Shown here in pieces: positions 28,474 through 36,910 of a stretch of 64,000 nt of DNA. Both the position numbers and the translations under genes were made by a program. The stretch covers positions 1 to 64,000 of the forward strand of contig SVDX01000010.1 in NCBI GenBank assembly GCA_015057605.1, read 5' to 3'. The stretch's first letter is position 1. Every line of letters begins with the position of its first letter. Below the pieces are notes generated by a model that saw only the letters and a list, made by a program, of their open reading frames with translations, was not told where the DNA came from and ran no database searches. Source of the stretch: Lachnospira sp. (GTDB lineage Bacteria > Bacillota > Clostridia > Lachnospirales > Lachnospiraceae).

Positions 28474-28887
28474 CTACAAAGAAGCTACCTGTGTGAATAC
28501 ACTAAATGTCCAAATTCCATATGAGCAAGCTTTATATCCCGACTTATTAAAGGATTTTGTTTTTGAATATGAATTTACCATATTAACTGCTGCTGCTAAA
28601 GCCAATGTGCCTTGGTATGCCGATATAGCTAGACTAAGTGATAGTCCTCCTGCAAGTGCTATTGTTGCCAACAAACCTATACCTGTTGCTGCAGTTGCTA
28701 CCATTGATGCAACTATTGATTTCGAAATACCCATAAAGGCTGCCGAACACCCTATCATCGCAGTAATACCCATAATTGCTTCCATTCCTTTATATGTACT
28801 CCATCCACCTCCTTCCACATAAGTCATTTCTTCTTCGCTCATTACCGCGTAACTACTTGGCATAACCAAAGCTCCGTCATAACACAT
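28474..28887 (-). CDS. bacteriocin-like precursor with double-glycine leader
   Basis: 137 residues from the MCYDGALV start (a second ATG at 28863 has a GGAG site). The leader MPSSYAVMSEEEMTYVEGG ends in Gly-Gly, the cut site of C39-peptidase ABC exporters. The remaining ~110 residues are rich in Ala, Gly and Ile, with two or three hydrophobic helices (GITAMIGCSAAFMGI, TGIGLLATIALAGGLSL) as in pore-forming bacteriocins. Its start overlaps the stop region of the C39 remnant upstream. It lies in the operon controlled by the c-di-GMP-I riboswitch. With no intact exporter in the locus, secretion would need a C39 exporter elsewhere in the genome. Confidence 0.75.
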   Translation of the reverse strand: MCYDGALVMPSSYAVMSEEEMTYVEGGGWSTYKGMEAIMGITAMIGCSAAFMGISKSIVASMVATAATGIGLLATIALAGGLSLSLAISAYQGTLALAAAVNMVNSYSKTKSFNKSGYKACSYGIWTFSVFTQVASL

Positions 28888-28990
28888 TTTTAGTAATAGT
28901 TGTTTCTTTTTTGTAATGTAAACACACCATCGCCAAACATGCTGCTGCACAGTCAGTAGTGTCATATTGTTTCACATATGTATATCTCAT
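28877..28990 (-). pseudogene. N-terminal remnant of a C39 peptidase/ABC bacteriocin exporter
   Basis: 37 codons: MRYTYVKQYDTTDCAAACLA continuing MVCLHYKKETTITK then three foreign codons and TGA. This is the start of a peptidase C39 domain, with the catalytic Cys14 in the family motif DxxDCxAACLA. A full exporter would be about 700 residues. The break after TITK runs straight into the leader of the double-glycine peptide, so a deletion of roughly 2 kb or more has joined the two genes. GGAAGGG precedes the ATG. Confidence 0.8.
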
Positions 28991-29038
28991 TTAAGTTTCC
29001 CTTCCAGATTTGTAACATTTTCTTTGAGTCTGATAAAC

Positions 29039-29078
29039 AAAAAGGCTACAACAATTAGTATTCCTAATCATTGCAACC
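29039..29078 (-). terminator. riboswitch expression-platform terminator
   Basis: On the minus strand GGTTGCAATGATTAG pairs over all 15 positions (several G-U) with CTAATTGTTGTAGCC, followed by TTTTTG. The 5' arm reuses GGTTGC, the 3' strand of the upstream aptamer. Ligand-bound aptamer and terminator therefore exclude each other, which predicts that ligand turns the operon on. Confidence 0.8.
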
Positions 29079-29155
29079 GAACTATCATAATAATGTATCC
29101 ACTATCTTAGACTCCCAGCTTTGCGACCTTATATTTCTACAAGTGTGCCTTATCT
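29068..29155 (-). ncRNA. c-di-GMP-I (GEMM-I) riboswitch aptamer
   Basis: Minus strand. AAGGCACA is followed by P2, CTTGTA-GAAA-TATAAG, a 6-bp stem with a GAAA tetraloop. Then comes GTCGCAAAGC, one change from the near-invariant GACGCAAAGC. Next is P3, with TCTAAG and TATGA placed as the 11-nt tetraloop receptor, and GTTCGGTTGC closing the fold. These features in this order define the GEMM-I class. The Gly-type guanine before CA is kept, favouring c-di-GMP over the cGAMP variant. The departures (GGCACA, GTCGC) are mild. It sits between a consensus promoter and a terminator. Confidence 0.86.
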
Positions 29156-29182
29156 TTAGTTTAACTCCTACTTCTATCTGAA

Positions 29183-29212
29183 ATTATACCCCCCCTCATA
29201 ATAAAATGTCAA
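29183..29212 (-). promoter_or_regulatory. consensus promoter of the riboswitch-controlled operon
   Basis: On the minus strand TTGACA (29207-29212) and TATAAT (29183-29188), both perfect, are 18 bp apart with a G7 run in the spacer. Transcription would start near 29176, about 25 nt before the aptamer. The -35 lies 5 bp from the stop of the response-regulator gene. Confidence 0.8.
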
Positions 29213-29216
29213 CACT

Positions 29217-29840
29217 TTATTTATGTCTCAAATAAAATATTGCCAATTGTGTTCTATCTCTTAAATCCAATTTTAAAAGTATCTGGCTTAGATAGTTTCT
29301 TACTGTTCCTTCGGAAAGATATAGCTTTGAGGCTATCTCTTTATTATTAAGCCCCTCTGCAACAAGATCAATTATCTCATACTCTTTTTCAGTTAAATCA
29401 TATGCCTTATAATCAAATTTACTTTGCTTTTTAACAAAGTTTGAAAACTTCTCTGTAATCTGTGCTCCAAATACATTTTGCGTCCCATCAGCTATTGCTT
29501 TTATAGCAGGTACTAATGTCTCAAAATCCTGCTTTAGCACATATCCCTTTACGCCTAACTGCAATGCTTTAATTATGTATTCATCATCTGCAAATGTAGT
29601 TAGTAAAAGTATCTTTGCTTCTTTGTATTTTGAAAGTATCTGTTCTGCTGCCTCTAATCCAGTCATTTTTGTCATCTGAATATCCATTAACAATACATCC
29701 GGCTTGTACTCCTCGTATAGTGAAAGCGCCTCACTTCCATCATTGCCAAGTGCCACTACCTGTATATCCTTATCTGCTTCAAGTATCGTTTTTAGCGATA
29801 CAGAAACCAATCTATCGTCATCTATTACTACAACGTTCAT
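29217..29840 (-). CDS. NarL/LuxR-family response regulator
   Basis: 207 residues. The receiver domain has acidic Asp7/Asp8 and the phospho-acceptor Asp of DVLLMDIQM (about residue 54). A LuxR-type helix-turn-helix covers about 145-205 (LTEKEYEIIDLVAEGLNNKEIASKLYLSEGTVRNYLSQI). It starts 2 nt after the kinase gene. Its likely targets include the divergent ABC exporter. Confidence 0.95.
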   Translation of the reverse strand: MNVVVIDDDRLVSVSLKTILEADKDIQVVALGNDGSEALSLYEEYKPDVLLMDIQMTKMTGLEAAEQILSKYKEAKILLLTTFADDEYIIKALQLGVKGYVLKQDFETLVPAIKAIADGTQNVFGAQITEKFSNFVKKQSKFDYKAYDLTEKEYEIIDLVAEGLNNKEIASKLYLSEGTVRNYLSQILLKLDLRDRTQLAIFYLRHK

Positions 29841-29842
29841 AA

Positions 29843-30967
29843 TTACCTCCTAGGTATATTTACAAAAATTTTAAAGCCCGCATCTGTGTTAATAACAACA
29901 GTTCCCGAAAGCATTTCTGCGCGGTCCCTTATATTAGAAAGACCAATTCCTTTATCATTAAGCTTAATGTTAGTACCATCATCATTTACAATAATTTGTA
30001 TAAATGCAGGATGTTCCCTTACAATAATCTGCACATTTTTTGCATTACTGTGCTTAACAATATTGGTTATAGCCTCTTTTACAATGGCTATTATCGTACA
30101 TTTAACATTTCTTTCAATAGCACTCTCAATATCGTATTCAAAGCTTACCTTATAGTCTTTAAGCTCTAAAATCGCATCTTCAAGCGCATTTTTTAAATCA
30201 ATAGCATCATCATGAAGGTCATGCACACTGCTTCTAATGCTTGTCATTGAGTTATCAAGGGTTTCTTTTAATGCTTTTAGATGCTCATCCAAGGTTTCAT
30301 CCTTATTAATTGTTATAATGGCACCACACTGCATTATGCTTCTTACTAGCATATGTCCTACATTGTCATGTATTTCTCTTGCGATTCTGTTACGCTCCTT
30401 AAGGGTTGCCATATATACTTCATTATCCTGCTTTTCAAGAAGCATTCTGTTACTTTTCTTAAGTTCTAACTGATATTCTGCATCTGTATCTATAGTATGT
30501 ACCAGTTTTTCTTCTAATCGTGTAACATTCTTGGTCTGAATTGCCATCCATATAGCAACAACCATCATTATCACAATAATAAAAATATCATATCTGTCGC
30601 TATCCTTAAATGCATATAAAAGCATAAAAATGCTATATATTCTTAATAGTTCACACATATATAGTAGCTTCTTATTAATAGTTCTTGTGTAAATGTATTC
30701 ATATATAATTATAGGTGCGCCAAGCACTGCCATGGGATATATAAGCACAATAGTGCTATACACAGCCCCAATAAAACTCTCAACTAATGCACCATATTTT
30801 CTTTCATTAATATAGTACATAAAGCCCGCCAGCGAAATTATAAGTAAAATCACTACAAGTCCCTTTATACTTAAATCCTTAAGGCACATAATGCCTACCA
30901 CGCATATAAGCAAAATCAATCTGTCAATTAAAGTTCTCATATATAACTCTTTTCTTTTATTTTCCAT
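29843..30967 (-). CDS. DesK/LiaS-type sensor histidine kinase
   Basis: 374 residues. Five or six TM helices fill about residues 10-145, with almost no external loop, as in intramembrane-sensing kinases. The HisKA_3 helix carries the phospho-acceptor His in RIAREIHDNVGH, and a compact ATPase domain follows (EAITNIVKHS, NDDGTN, GIGLSNIRDRAEML). Pairs with the NarL-type regulator. The system faces an ABC-2 exporter, a common arrangement for sensing and expelling membrane-active compounds. The exact start is uncertain because no strong ribosome-binding site is seen. Confidence 0.9.
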   Translation of the reverse strand: MENKRKELYMRTLIDRLILLICVVGIMCLKDLSIKGLVVILLIISLAGFMYYINERKYGALVESFIGAVYSTIVLIYPMAVLGAPIIIYEYIYTRTINKKLLYMCELLRIYSIFMLLYAFKDSDRYDIFIIVIMMVVAIWMAIQTKNVTRLEEKLVHTIDTDAEYQLELKKSNRMLLEKQDNEVYMATLKERNRIAREIHDNVGHMLVRSIMQCGAIITINKDETLDEHLKALKETLDNSMTSIRSSVHDLHDDAIDLKNALEDAILELKDYKVSFEYDIESAIERNVKCTIIAIVKEAITNIVKHSNAKNVQIIVREHPAFIQIIVNDDGTNIKLNDKGIGLSNIRDRAEMLSGTVVINTDAGFKIFVNIPRR

Positions 30968-31000
30968 TTAATTATACACACAAATGTACCTAAAATTCAA

Positions 31001-31064
31001 TGACATTTGTCATATTCATTTATTGTTTTAGTCACTTAACAATGACATCTATATTTTGTAAAAT
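31001..31064 (+). promoter_or_regulatory. ABC exporter promoter with ATGACA inverted repeat
   Basis: TTAACA (31036-31041) and TAAAAT (31059-31064) are 17 bp apart. An inverted repeat ATGACA-TT-TGTCAT lies at 31001-31014, and a third ATGACAT half-site sits inside the spacer at 31042-31048. These are candidate sites for the adjacent NarL-type regulator. Confidence 0.5.
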
Positions 31065-31104
31065 ACACTCATAAGATAACATTTCATTGAAAGGAAGTTT
31101 AAAC

Positions 31105-32046
31105 ATGAGTAACACAGTTGTAAAAATCGAAAATCTTGTTAAACGTTATAAAGAATTGGTCGCACTTGACCATTTTAACTTAAGCATTGAGGAAGGCGAA
31201 ATCTTAGGTCTTCTTGGTCCTAACGGTTCAGGTAAAACCACAACTATCAATTGCCTTCTTTCATTACTCTCATATGACAAGGGTAACATTGAAGTATTTG
31301 GTAAGGAAATCAAGCCGGACAGCTACGATATAAAACAAAATATCGGTGTTGTTTTCCAAAATGTAGCCGTATTTGAAAGCCTTACAGTATATGAAAATAT
31401 CGACTACTTCTGTGGTCTATATATTAAGGATAAAACACTCCGCAAACAATATGTAGAAGAAGCTATTAATTTCGTAGAACTAAATGATTACAAAAAATTC
31501 TTACCAAAGAAATTATCTGGCGGTCTTCTTAGAAGATTAAATATCGCCTGTGGTATCGCCCATAAACCAAAGCTTATTATTATGGATGAGCCAACTGTAG
31601 CCGTTGACCCACAAAGCCGTAACAAAATCCTTGAAGGCATCAAGGAGCTTAACCGTCAAGGCTCAACCATCATTTATACCTCACACTACATGGAAGAGGT
31701 AGAAGAAATCTGTAGCAGAATCGTAATTATGGATAAGGGTAAAAACTTAGCTGTAGGAACTTCAAATGAATTAAAGAAGCTTATCAAAAATACAGAAAAT
31801 ATTTATATGAATGTCGCTTCATTAAACGAAACTCAGTTAAATGAAATTAAGGCTTTACCACATTTCTATGATGTAAGCTATACTAATTCGGACTTAAATA
31901 TCAAGTGCAATGGCGGACAAAATAACTTAATAAGACTTATTGCTTATCTTCAGGATAACAATATTCCATTTTCAAATGTTCATTCAAAGTTGCCAACACT
32001 TAACGATGTATTCTTAGAAATAACAGGAAAAGAATTGAGGGATTAA
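31105..32046 (+). CDS. ABC-2 exporter ATP-binding protein
   Basis: Start chosen at MSNTVVKIEN behind AAAGGAAG. 313 residues: Walker A GPNGSGKTTT, Q loop VVFQNV, signature LSGGL (the usual Gln is Leu), Walker B LIIMDEPT and switch His in YTSHYMEE. A DrrA/CcmA-like C-terminal extension follows. It powers the two permeases encoded next, probably exporting a lipid, drug or peptide. Confidence 0.94.
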   Translation: MSNTVVKIENLVKRYKELVALDHFNLSIEEGEILGLLGPNGSGKTTTINCLLSLLSYDKGNIEVFGKEIKPDSYDIKQNIGVVFQNVAVFESLTVYENIDYFCGLYIKDKTLRKQYVEEAINFVELNDYKKFLPKKLSGGLLRRLNIACGIAHKPKLIIMDEPTVAVDPQSRNKILEGIKELNRQGSTIIYTSHYMEEVEEICSRIVIMDKGKNLAVGTSNELKKLIKNTENIYMNVASLNETQLNEIKALPHFYDVSYTNSDLNIKCNGGQNNLIRLIAYLQDNNIPFSNVHSKLPTLNDVFLEITGKELRD

Positions 32047-32049
32047 AAT

Positions 32050-33117
32050 ATGTTTTTTCATTTATTCAAATACAAAATAAAATCGCTATTTAAAACTAAA
32101 GATATTTCATTCTGGACTATGATATTTCCACTTATACTTGGAACACTTTTCTTTGTTGCATTAGGTCCATTAATTGAAACAACAACGGAGTTTGAAGAAA
32201 TACCTGTTGCAGTTGTTACAAATAATGCTAATCCAATATTTGAATCTGTTTTAGAAGATACTAATGATTTATTTACACAGACTAAAACAGATAAGGAAAA
32301 TGCCCTTTCTCTTATGGAAGAAGGAAAGGTTAGCGGTATCATTTATATTGATGCAACGCCTTATGTAAGTTTTAAAGAAAATGGTATCAATCAAACTGTT
32401 ATCAAAAGCTTTGTTGAAGAATACTTAAAACAATTTAGCTTAGGCAGACCTATTGAAACCGTTGATTACTTCTACGAAGACATCAAATTTAGCGAGGATA
32501 TTAACTTCGTTTCCGAATTTTTCTTTGCGCTTGTTGCAATGACTTGCCTTTATGCTTCATTCACAGGCGTTCAGGTTTCATTAGATATGAAAGCAAATAT
32601 TTCTCCGCTTGGTATGCGCCGTGAAATAGGCACTTGCAAACCAATGATAAATATTTTAAGTGATTTTAGTGCAGCATTTGTATTACAGGCAATTACAAGT
32701 GTAATATTTATTGTATATATACAATTTATATTAAAAATACATTTATCAAACAACATACCTGCATTGTTTATCATTATGCTTATCGGTAACACAATCGGTA
32801 TTGCACTCGGGCTTTTCGTTGGCTCTCTTAACAAATCAGAAGGAACAAAAATTGGTATCGTTCTTGCATTTTCAATGGTATCAAGCTTTTTAGCAGGTCT
32901 TATGATAAATGGAATACGAAATGAGATAGAGCATAGTGCTCCAATCATTAATAGAATTAATCCATCCGCACTTATCTGCGATGCGATTTATTCGCTTAAT
33001 ATGTACGGAATTGACAAAAGATTTTATATAAATATGGGCACATTACTTACATTTGCAGTTGTATTATGTGCATTAAGCTACATCAAATTAAGGAGGAACA
33101 AATATGCCAGTGTTTAA
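32050..33117 (+). CDS. ABC-2 family permease
   Basis: 355 residues. One TM helix near residue 20-40, a ~130-residue extracellular domain, then five TM helices from about 155 to the end, the usual ABC-2 fold. It follows the ATPase gene by 3 nt and overlaps the next permease gene by 14 nt, which implies translational coupling of a heterodimeric channel. Confidence 0.92.
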   Translation: MFFHLFKYKIKSLFKTKDISFWTMIFPLILGTLFFVALGPLIETTTEFEEIPVAVVTNNANPIFESVLEDTNDLFTQTKTDKENALSLMEEGKVSGIIYIDATPYVSFKENGINQTVIKSFVEEYLKQFSLGRPIETVDYFYEDIKFSEDINFVSEFFFALVAMTCLYASFTGVQVSLDMKANISPLGMRREIGTCKPMINILSDFSAAFVLQAITSVIFIVYIQFILKIHLSNNIPALFIIMLIGNTIGIALGLFVGSLNKSEGTKIGIVLAFSMVSSFLAGLMINGIRNEIEHSAPIINRINPSALICDAIYSLNMYGIDKRFYINMGTLLTFAVVLCALSYIKLRRNKYASV

Positions 33118-34246
33118 AGCATTTATGAAAATAGCAGTAAAACTTTTACCTTTAATATCAATTTATATTGGCGTATTTTTAGGCACCACAATAGCAATGA
33201 CTAATTCAGATGCCCCAAATAAAACTACAAGTTTTACTGACTCAAAGGTAAAGGTTGCCATAATAGATAGAGATAACTCAACACTTAGCAAGGCTTTATA
33301 CGATTACCTTAACGAAAATCACAAAATTGTAGAGGTTAAGGATGATGCTCAAAGCATAAAGGACGATCTTTTCAACATAAGCGTTTCTTATGTATTAACC
33401 ATACCAGAAGGCTTTGAAGAAAAATTTGTTGCCAAAGAAGGTCAAAACAGCTTAAAACAGGATTTTCTCCCTGGTGATAGCGAAGCGCGTTTAGTAAGCA
33501 ATGAGCTTTCAAGTCTTTTAAATTATATAAATGTAAACCTTTCATCTGGTATGACTATAGACAACGCTATAGCTAAAGCAAAGGAAACCATGGCCATCAC
33601 AGTAAATGTAGAATTAACTAAGGAAGAAGCTAAACTATCTTACTCAAAAACATATTTCTTCTTTAGATATATTCCATACGCCGCAATTTCAATATTGATA
33701 TTAGGTCTTGGCAATATACTTGTAGAATTCAAGAAAAAAGAAGTAGCAGCAAGAATTAATTCCTCTGCCCTTACTTTAAAGTCAAAGAACATACAATTAA
33801 TACTTGCTTGTAGCATATTCAGTCTCGCATTATTCGCATTTTTTGCACTATCTGGTATGCTATTCTTGCAAAAGGAATTTTTTAAATTCACAACGTTATT
33901 ATATTTGCTTAACGCATTTGTATTTATTATTGCTTCTGTAGCAATTGCATTAGCAATTAGCCAGATAGCTCCAAATCCAAACACAATAACAATTCTTACA
34001 AATGTAATTGGTCTTGGTGGCGCTTTCCTTGGTGGAATATTTGTAGATATATCCTTCCTTGACAAAACTTTAGTAAATACCGTTTCTCGCTTCTTGCCAA
34101 CTTACTGGTCTACAATGTCAGTAACAGCAATAGAAAATGGTGCCATATCAGAAGCACTTACAAACATTGGAATTGAAGCATTATTCATTATTCCATTCTT
34201 TGTAGTAGCGTTAGTATTGTCAAAGGTAGCGCAAAATAAGATATAA
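33104..34246 (+). CDS. ABC-2 family permease
   Basis: 380 residues with the same plan as its neighbour: TM1 (about 10-28), a large external loop (about 30-185), then five or six TM helices. AGGAGG lies 8 nt before ATG within the end of the preceding gene. Together they form an ATPase plus two-permease exporter. Confidence 0.92.
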   Translation: MPVFKAFMKIAVKLLPLISIYIGVFLGTTIAMTNSDAPNKTTSFTDSKVKVAIIDRDNSTLSKALYDYLNENHKIVEVKDDAQSIKDDLFNISVSYVLTIPEGFEEKFVAKEGQNSLKQDFLPGDSEARLVSNELSSLLNYINVNLSSGMTIDNAIAKAKETMAITVNVELTKEEAKLSYSKTYFFFRYIPYAAISILILGLGNILVEFKKKEVAARINSSALTLKSKNIQLILACSIFSLALFAFFALSGMLFLQKEFFKFTTLLYLLNAFVFIIASVAIALAISQIAPNPNTITILTNVIGLGGAFLGGIFVDISFLDKTLVNTVSRFLPTYWSTMSVTAIENGAISEALTNIGIEALFIIPFFVVALVLSKVAQNKI

Positions 34247-34276
34247 AAAAAGCCGGCTTTTTATAGCCGGTTTTTT
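34246..34276. terminator. terminator between ABC exporter and the convergent gene
   Basis: AAAAGCCGGC pairs with GCCGGTTTT around TTTTTATA and has A and T runs on its two sides, so it can act in both directions. Confidence 0.8.
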
Positions 34277-34714
34277 TTATGCCAATATATCGCTCCAATA
34301 ATATTCAAGCTTATCTATATACATTTTCAATGTACATTCCATATGGTAAGGTTTCTTATCAAACCACAACCAACATTCAAAAATCATTGAATTATAGCCT
34401 TGATACCTATATAAAAATTCAAGTTCATACTTACCTTTATTAATTCCTTTAATTAGCTTTTTTAATGTCCATTCCTCTCGGATTATCTTATTAAGCTTCT
34501 TTTTAAAAACCTGAATAGTAACATCATCTTCATCTCTATTTTCCAAATAAAACTTAACCCTTGCACTACCAGTTCTTAACACCTTTTTATCCTTTACAAG
34601 AAAAATACCATCAGTAAATAAAAAACTTAAATTACCATTCTTAAACGAAACCTTCGTTGCTCTGCAATCATGCAAGCTTACCTTGCTATCACCATTATCT
34701 AAATGTCTCCACAT
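34277..34714 (-). CDS. conserved hypothetical protein
   Basis: 145 residues, soluble, rich in Lys, Trp and aromatic residues (YRYQGYNSMIFECWLWFD), predicted mainly beta. The start MWRHLDNGDSKVSLHDCRATKVSF is preceded by AAGGAG. I do not recognise a named domain. It stands alone next to a structured intergenic element. Confidence 0.6.
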   Translation of the reverse strand: MWRHLDNGDSKVSLHDCRATKVSFKNGNLSFLFTDGIFLVKDKKVLRTGSARVKFYLENRDEDDVTIQVFKKKLNKIIREEWTLKKLIKGINKGKYELEFLYRYQGYNSMIFECWLWFDKKPYHMECTLKMYIDKLEYYWSDILA

Positions 34715-34727
34715 AAAATCTCCTTAT

Positions 34728-34851
34728 CAACTATTTCGCCACGACATTTTCATTCCGATGTCGCTCGTAATGGATACATAAGCTGTCAGCTACGCTTTCG
34801 CTTGCTTACAGCTAAGTACCAACGGCGACATAGGCGTGGCTCAATAGTTGT
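34728..34851. repeat. inverted-repeat-bounded structured element
   Basis: A ~124-bp non-coding element. Ends CAACTATT-CCACG are inverted repeats (13 of 16 positions pair). Nested inside are ATGTCGC/GCGACAT arms and a central hairpin (AGCTGT/ACAGCT) with a GCGAAAGC tip. It is richer in G+C than its surroundings. It could be a MITE-like or REP-like dispersed element, or a structured RNA. No transposase is near, and a second full copy is not seen in this window. Confidence 0.55.
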
Positions 34852-34901
34852 AAAACTCGTTTAGAACCTTATCTTTGCGCGGACATATAGCGCAAGCGTG
34901 T

Positions 34902-35888
34902 TTACAAAAGATGTTCTCTTATCTCTTCCCCACTCATACTTGTTAAGTATGCTGGTGCTATATCAAATACTGTCTTACAGCCTGACTTACCTTCCTTATT
35001 AAGTCGCACAGCAGCTCTTGCATATGCTACAAGTACACTTGCCGTAAATTCAGGGTTTGAATCAAGTTTTAAGCTGTATTCGATTGTATGTGAATGTTCA
35101 TCATTCCAGCCTGTCTTACCACTTCTAATTACTACGCCACCGTGTGGGAGTCCTGCGTGGTCTCTTTGTAATTCTTCTTCTGAAATGAAGTATACTGTTG
35201 TATCATAATCTGCAAAGTAATTAGGCATATTCTTAATCTCTGCTTCTATTCTTGCTTTATCAGCACCTTCTTCAGCAACAACATAACATTCTCTTAAATG
35301 CTTTTGTCTTGTTGTAAGTTCTGGATTAGAACCACTTCTAACCGCATTTACAGCCTCCTCAATTGGCACTGTATACTGTTTTGCATTCTTAACGCCTTCT
35401 ATTCTTCTAATCGCATCTGAGTGGCCCTGACTGATGCCTTTGCCCCAGAATGTATAGTCTTTACCATCCACTAATATTGCATTTGCATAAAGTCTGTTAA
35501 GCGAGAACATACCTGGGTCCCAACCTACAGAAATAATTGCAACCTTTTTAGCTTCCTTTGCTGAAGCATCAACATTTGCAAAATGTTGTGGAATTTTTGC
35601 ATGTGTATCAAAACTGTCAATAACGTTAAATAACTTAGACAACTTTGGTGTCTGCACTGGTAAATCCGTAGCACTTCCGCCGCATAAAATCATAACATCA
35701 ATTTCATCTACCATACTTTCAACTTCATCTACATGACAAACCTTTGCTGTCTTCGTAAGAATCTCTACTGATTCCTTATTTCTTCTTGTAAATACAGCAA
35801 CTAATTCCATATCTGGATTTTTCTTGATTGCACATTCAACGCCACGTCCAAGGTTACCGTATCCATAAATACCAACTCTTATTGACAT
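34902..35888 (-). CDS. ddh: meso-diaminopimelate dehydrogenase
   Basis: 328 residues. The N-terminal NADP-binding start is IRVGIYGYGNLGRGVECAI. Family signatures are VISVGWDPGMFSLNRLYANAI, FWGKGISQGHSDAIRRI, DHAGLPHGGVVIRSG and the C-terminal DIAPAYL. It makes meso-DAP for lysine and peptidoglycan in one step from tetrahydrodipicolinate. Monocistronic, with GGAGA before ATG. Confidence 0.97.
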   Translation of the reverse strand: MSIRVGIYGYGNLGRGVECAIKKNPDMELVAVFTRRNKESVEILTKTAKVCHVDEVESMVDEIDVMILCGGSATDLPVQTPKLSKLFNVIDSFDTHAKIPQHFANVDASAKEAKKVAIISVGWDPGMFSLNRLYANAILVDGKDYTFWGKGISQGHSDAIRRIEGVKNAKQYTVPIEEAVNAVRSGSNPELTTRQKHLRECYVVAEEGADKARIEAEIKNMPNYFADYDTTVYFISEEELQRDHAGLPHGGVVIRSGKTGWNDEHSHTIEYSLKLDSNPEFTASVLVAYARAAVRLNKEGKSGCKTVFDIAPAYLTSMSGEEIREHLL

Positions 35889-36111
35889 ATATAATATCTC
35901 CTTTTTATATATTTTATGTAGTAATTATATCAACAGCGCCTAGCTATTACAAGATATTTTTTATCATTGTCCTAATTTTTTAAATCTAAAATGTCAAATC
36001 ACTAACTTTACTTATTCTCTGCCTTATTAATCTTTATTTTCTTAAGTTGACAACGAGTGTTTGCTTTGCTAATATTAGACTGTTGTGGAAATTTTTGAAA
36101 TGAGGTTATTT

Positions 36112-36900
36112 ATGCAAAATAATAATGCTTTATCAGCAGATGCTATCAAGCTTTTTTTAAATGATAAATATAATAACATTGACATTCAGGTGTTTGAAAG
36201 CATTTCCTCTACAAATACCGTTGCTAAGCAAATGGCTTTGGATGCTTGTAGCCAATACACTACACTAGTTGCCAATTCGCAAACAGCTGGGCGCGGAAGA
36301 GTTGGAAAAACTTTCTATTCGCCTGCTAACTCTGGTATTTACCTTAGTACAGTTATTTCTGCGAAAAAACACACTGCAGATATTGCATTTATTACTATTT
36401 TAAGTGCAGTCGCAGTATGCAAGGCTATTGAGGAACTTACAAGCCTTACGCCGACTATTAAATGGGTAAATGACATTTTCATTGATGACAAAAAATCTTG
36501 TGGCATACTCACAGAAGCTGTCATCAACCCTACAAATGGAACAATCGAAAATCTAGTAATAGGCATTGGCATTAACTTTTCAACAACAAGTGAAGATTTC
36601 CCTGATGAGCTTAAACACATAGCCACCTCGCTTAATCAGGTTGGCATAAGTCGCAATCAGCTTATTGCAACTATTTTAAATAATCTATTTTATGAGATAG
36701 AGAATTTTGACAGCGACCGAATCATCAAAGAATATCGCAGCCGTATGTTTCTTATTGGAAAAAATGTGACATTTACACTAAACGATATTGAATATAATGG
36801 AATTGCGAAGGATATAGATTCCGTAGGACATTTAATCGTAGAATGTAGTGACAATATAACAAGAACCTTGCATTCAGGCGAGGTTAGCATCAAATATTAA
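36112..36900 (+). CDS. birA: biotin-[acetyl-CoA-carboxylase] ligase (monofunctional)
   Basis: Start chosen at MQNNNALSAD after GAGG. 262 residues. The biotinyl-AMP loop GRGRVGKTF, VNDIFIDDKKSCGIL and GIGINF mark the catalytic domain, followed by the small C-terminal beta domain. No N-terminal helix-turn-helix is present, so it should biotinylate carboxylases without acting as a repressor. Confidence 0.93.
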   Translation: MQNNNALSADAIKLFLNDKYNNIDIQVFESISSTNTVAKQMALDACSQYTTLVANSQTAGRGRVGKTFYSPANSGIYLSTVISAKKHTADIAFITILSAVAVCKAIEELTSLTPTIKWVNDIFIDDKKSCGILTEAVINPTNGTIENLVIGIGINFSTTSEDFPDELKHIATSLNQVGISRNQLIATILNNLFYEIENFDSDRIIKEYRSRMFLIGKNVTFTLNDIEYNGIAKDIDSVGHLIVECSDNITRTLHSGEVSIKY

Positions 36901-36910
36901 TGGAGTTTTT

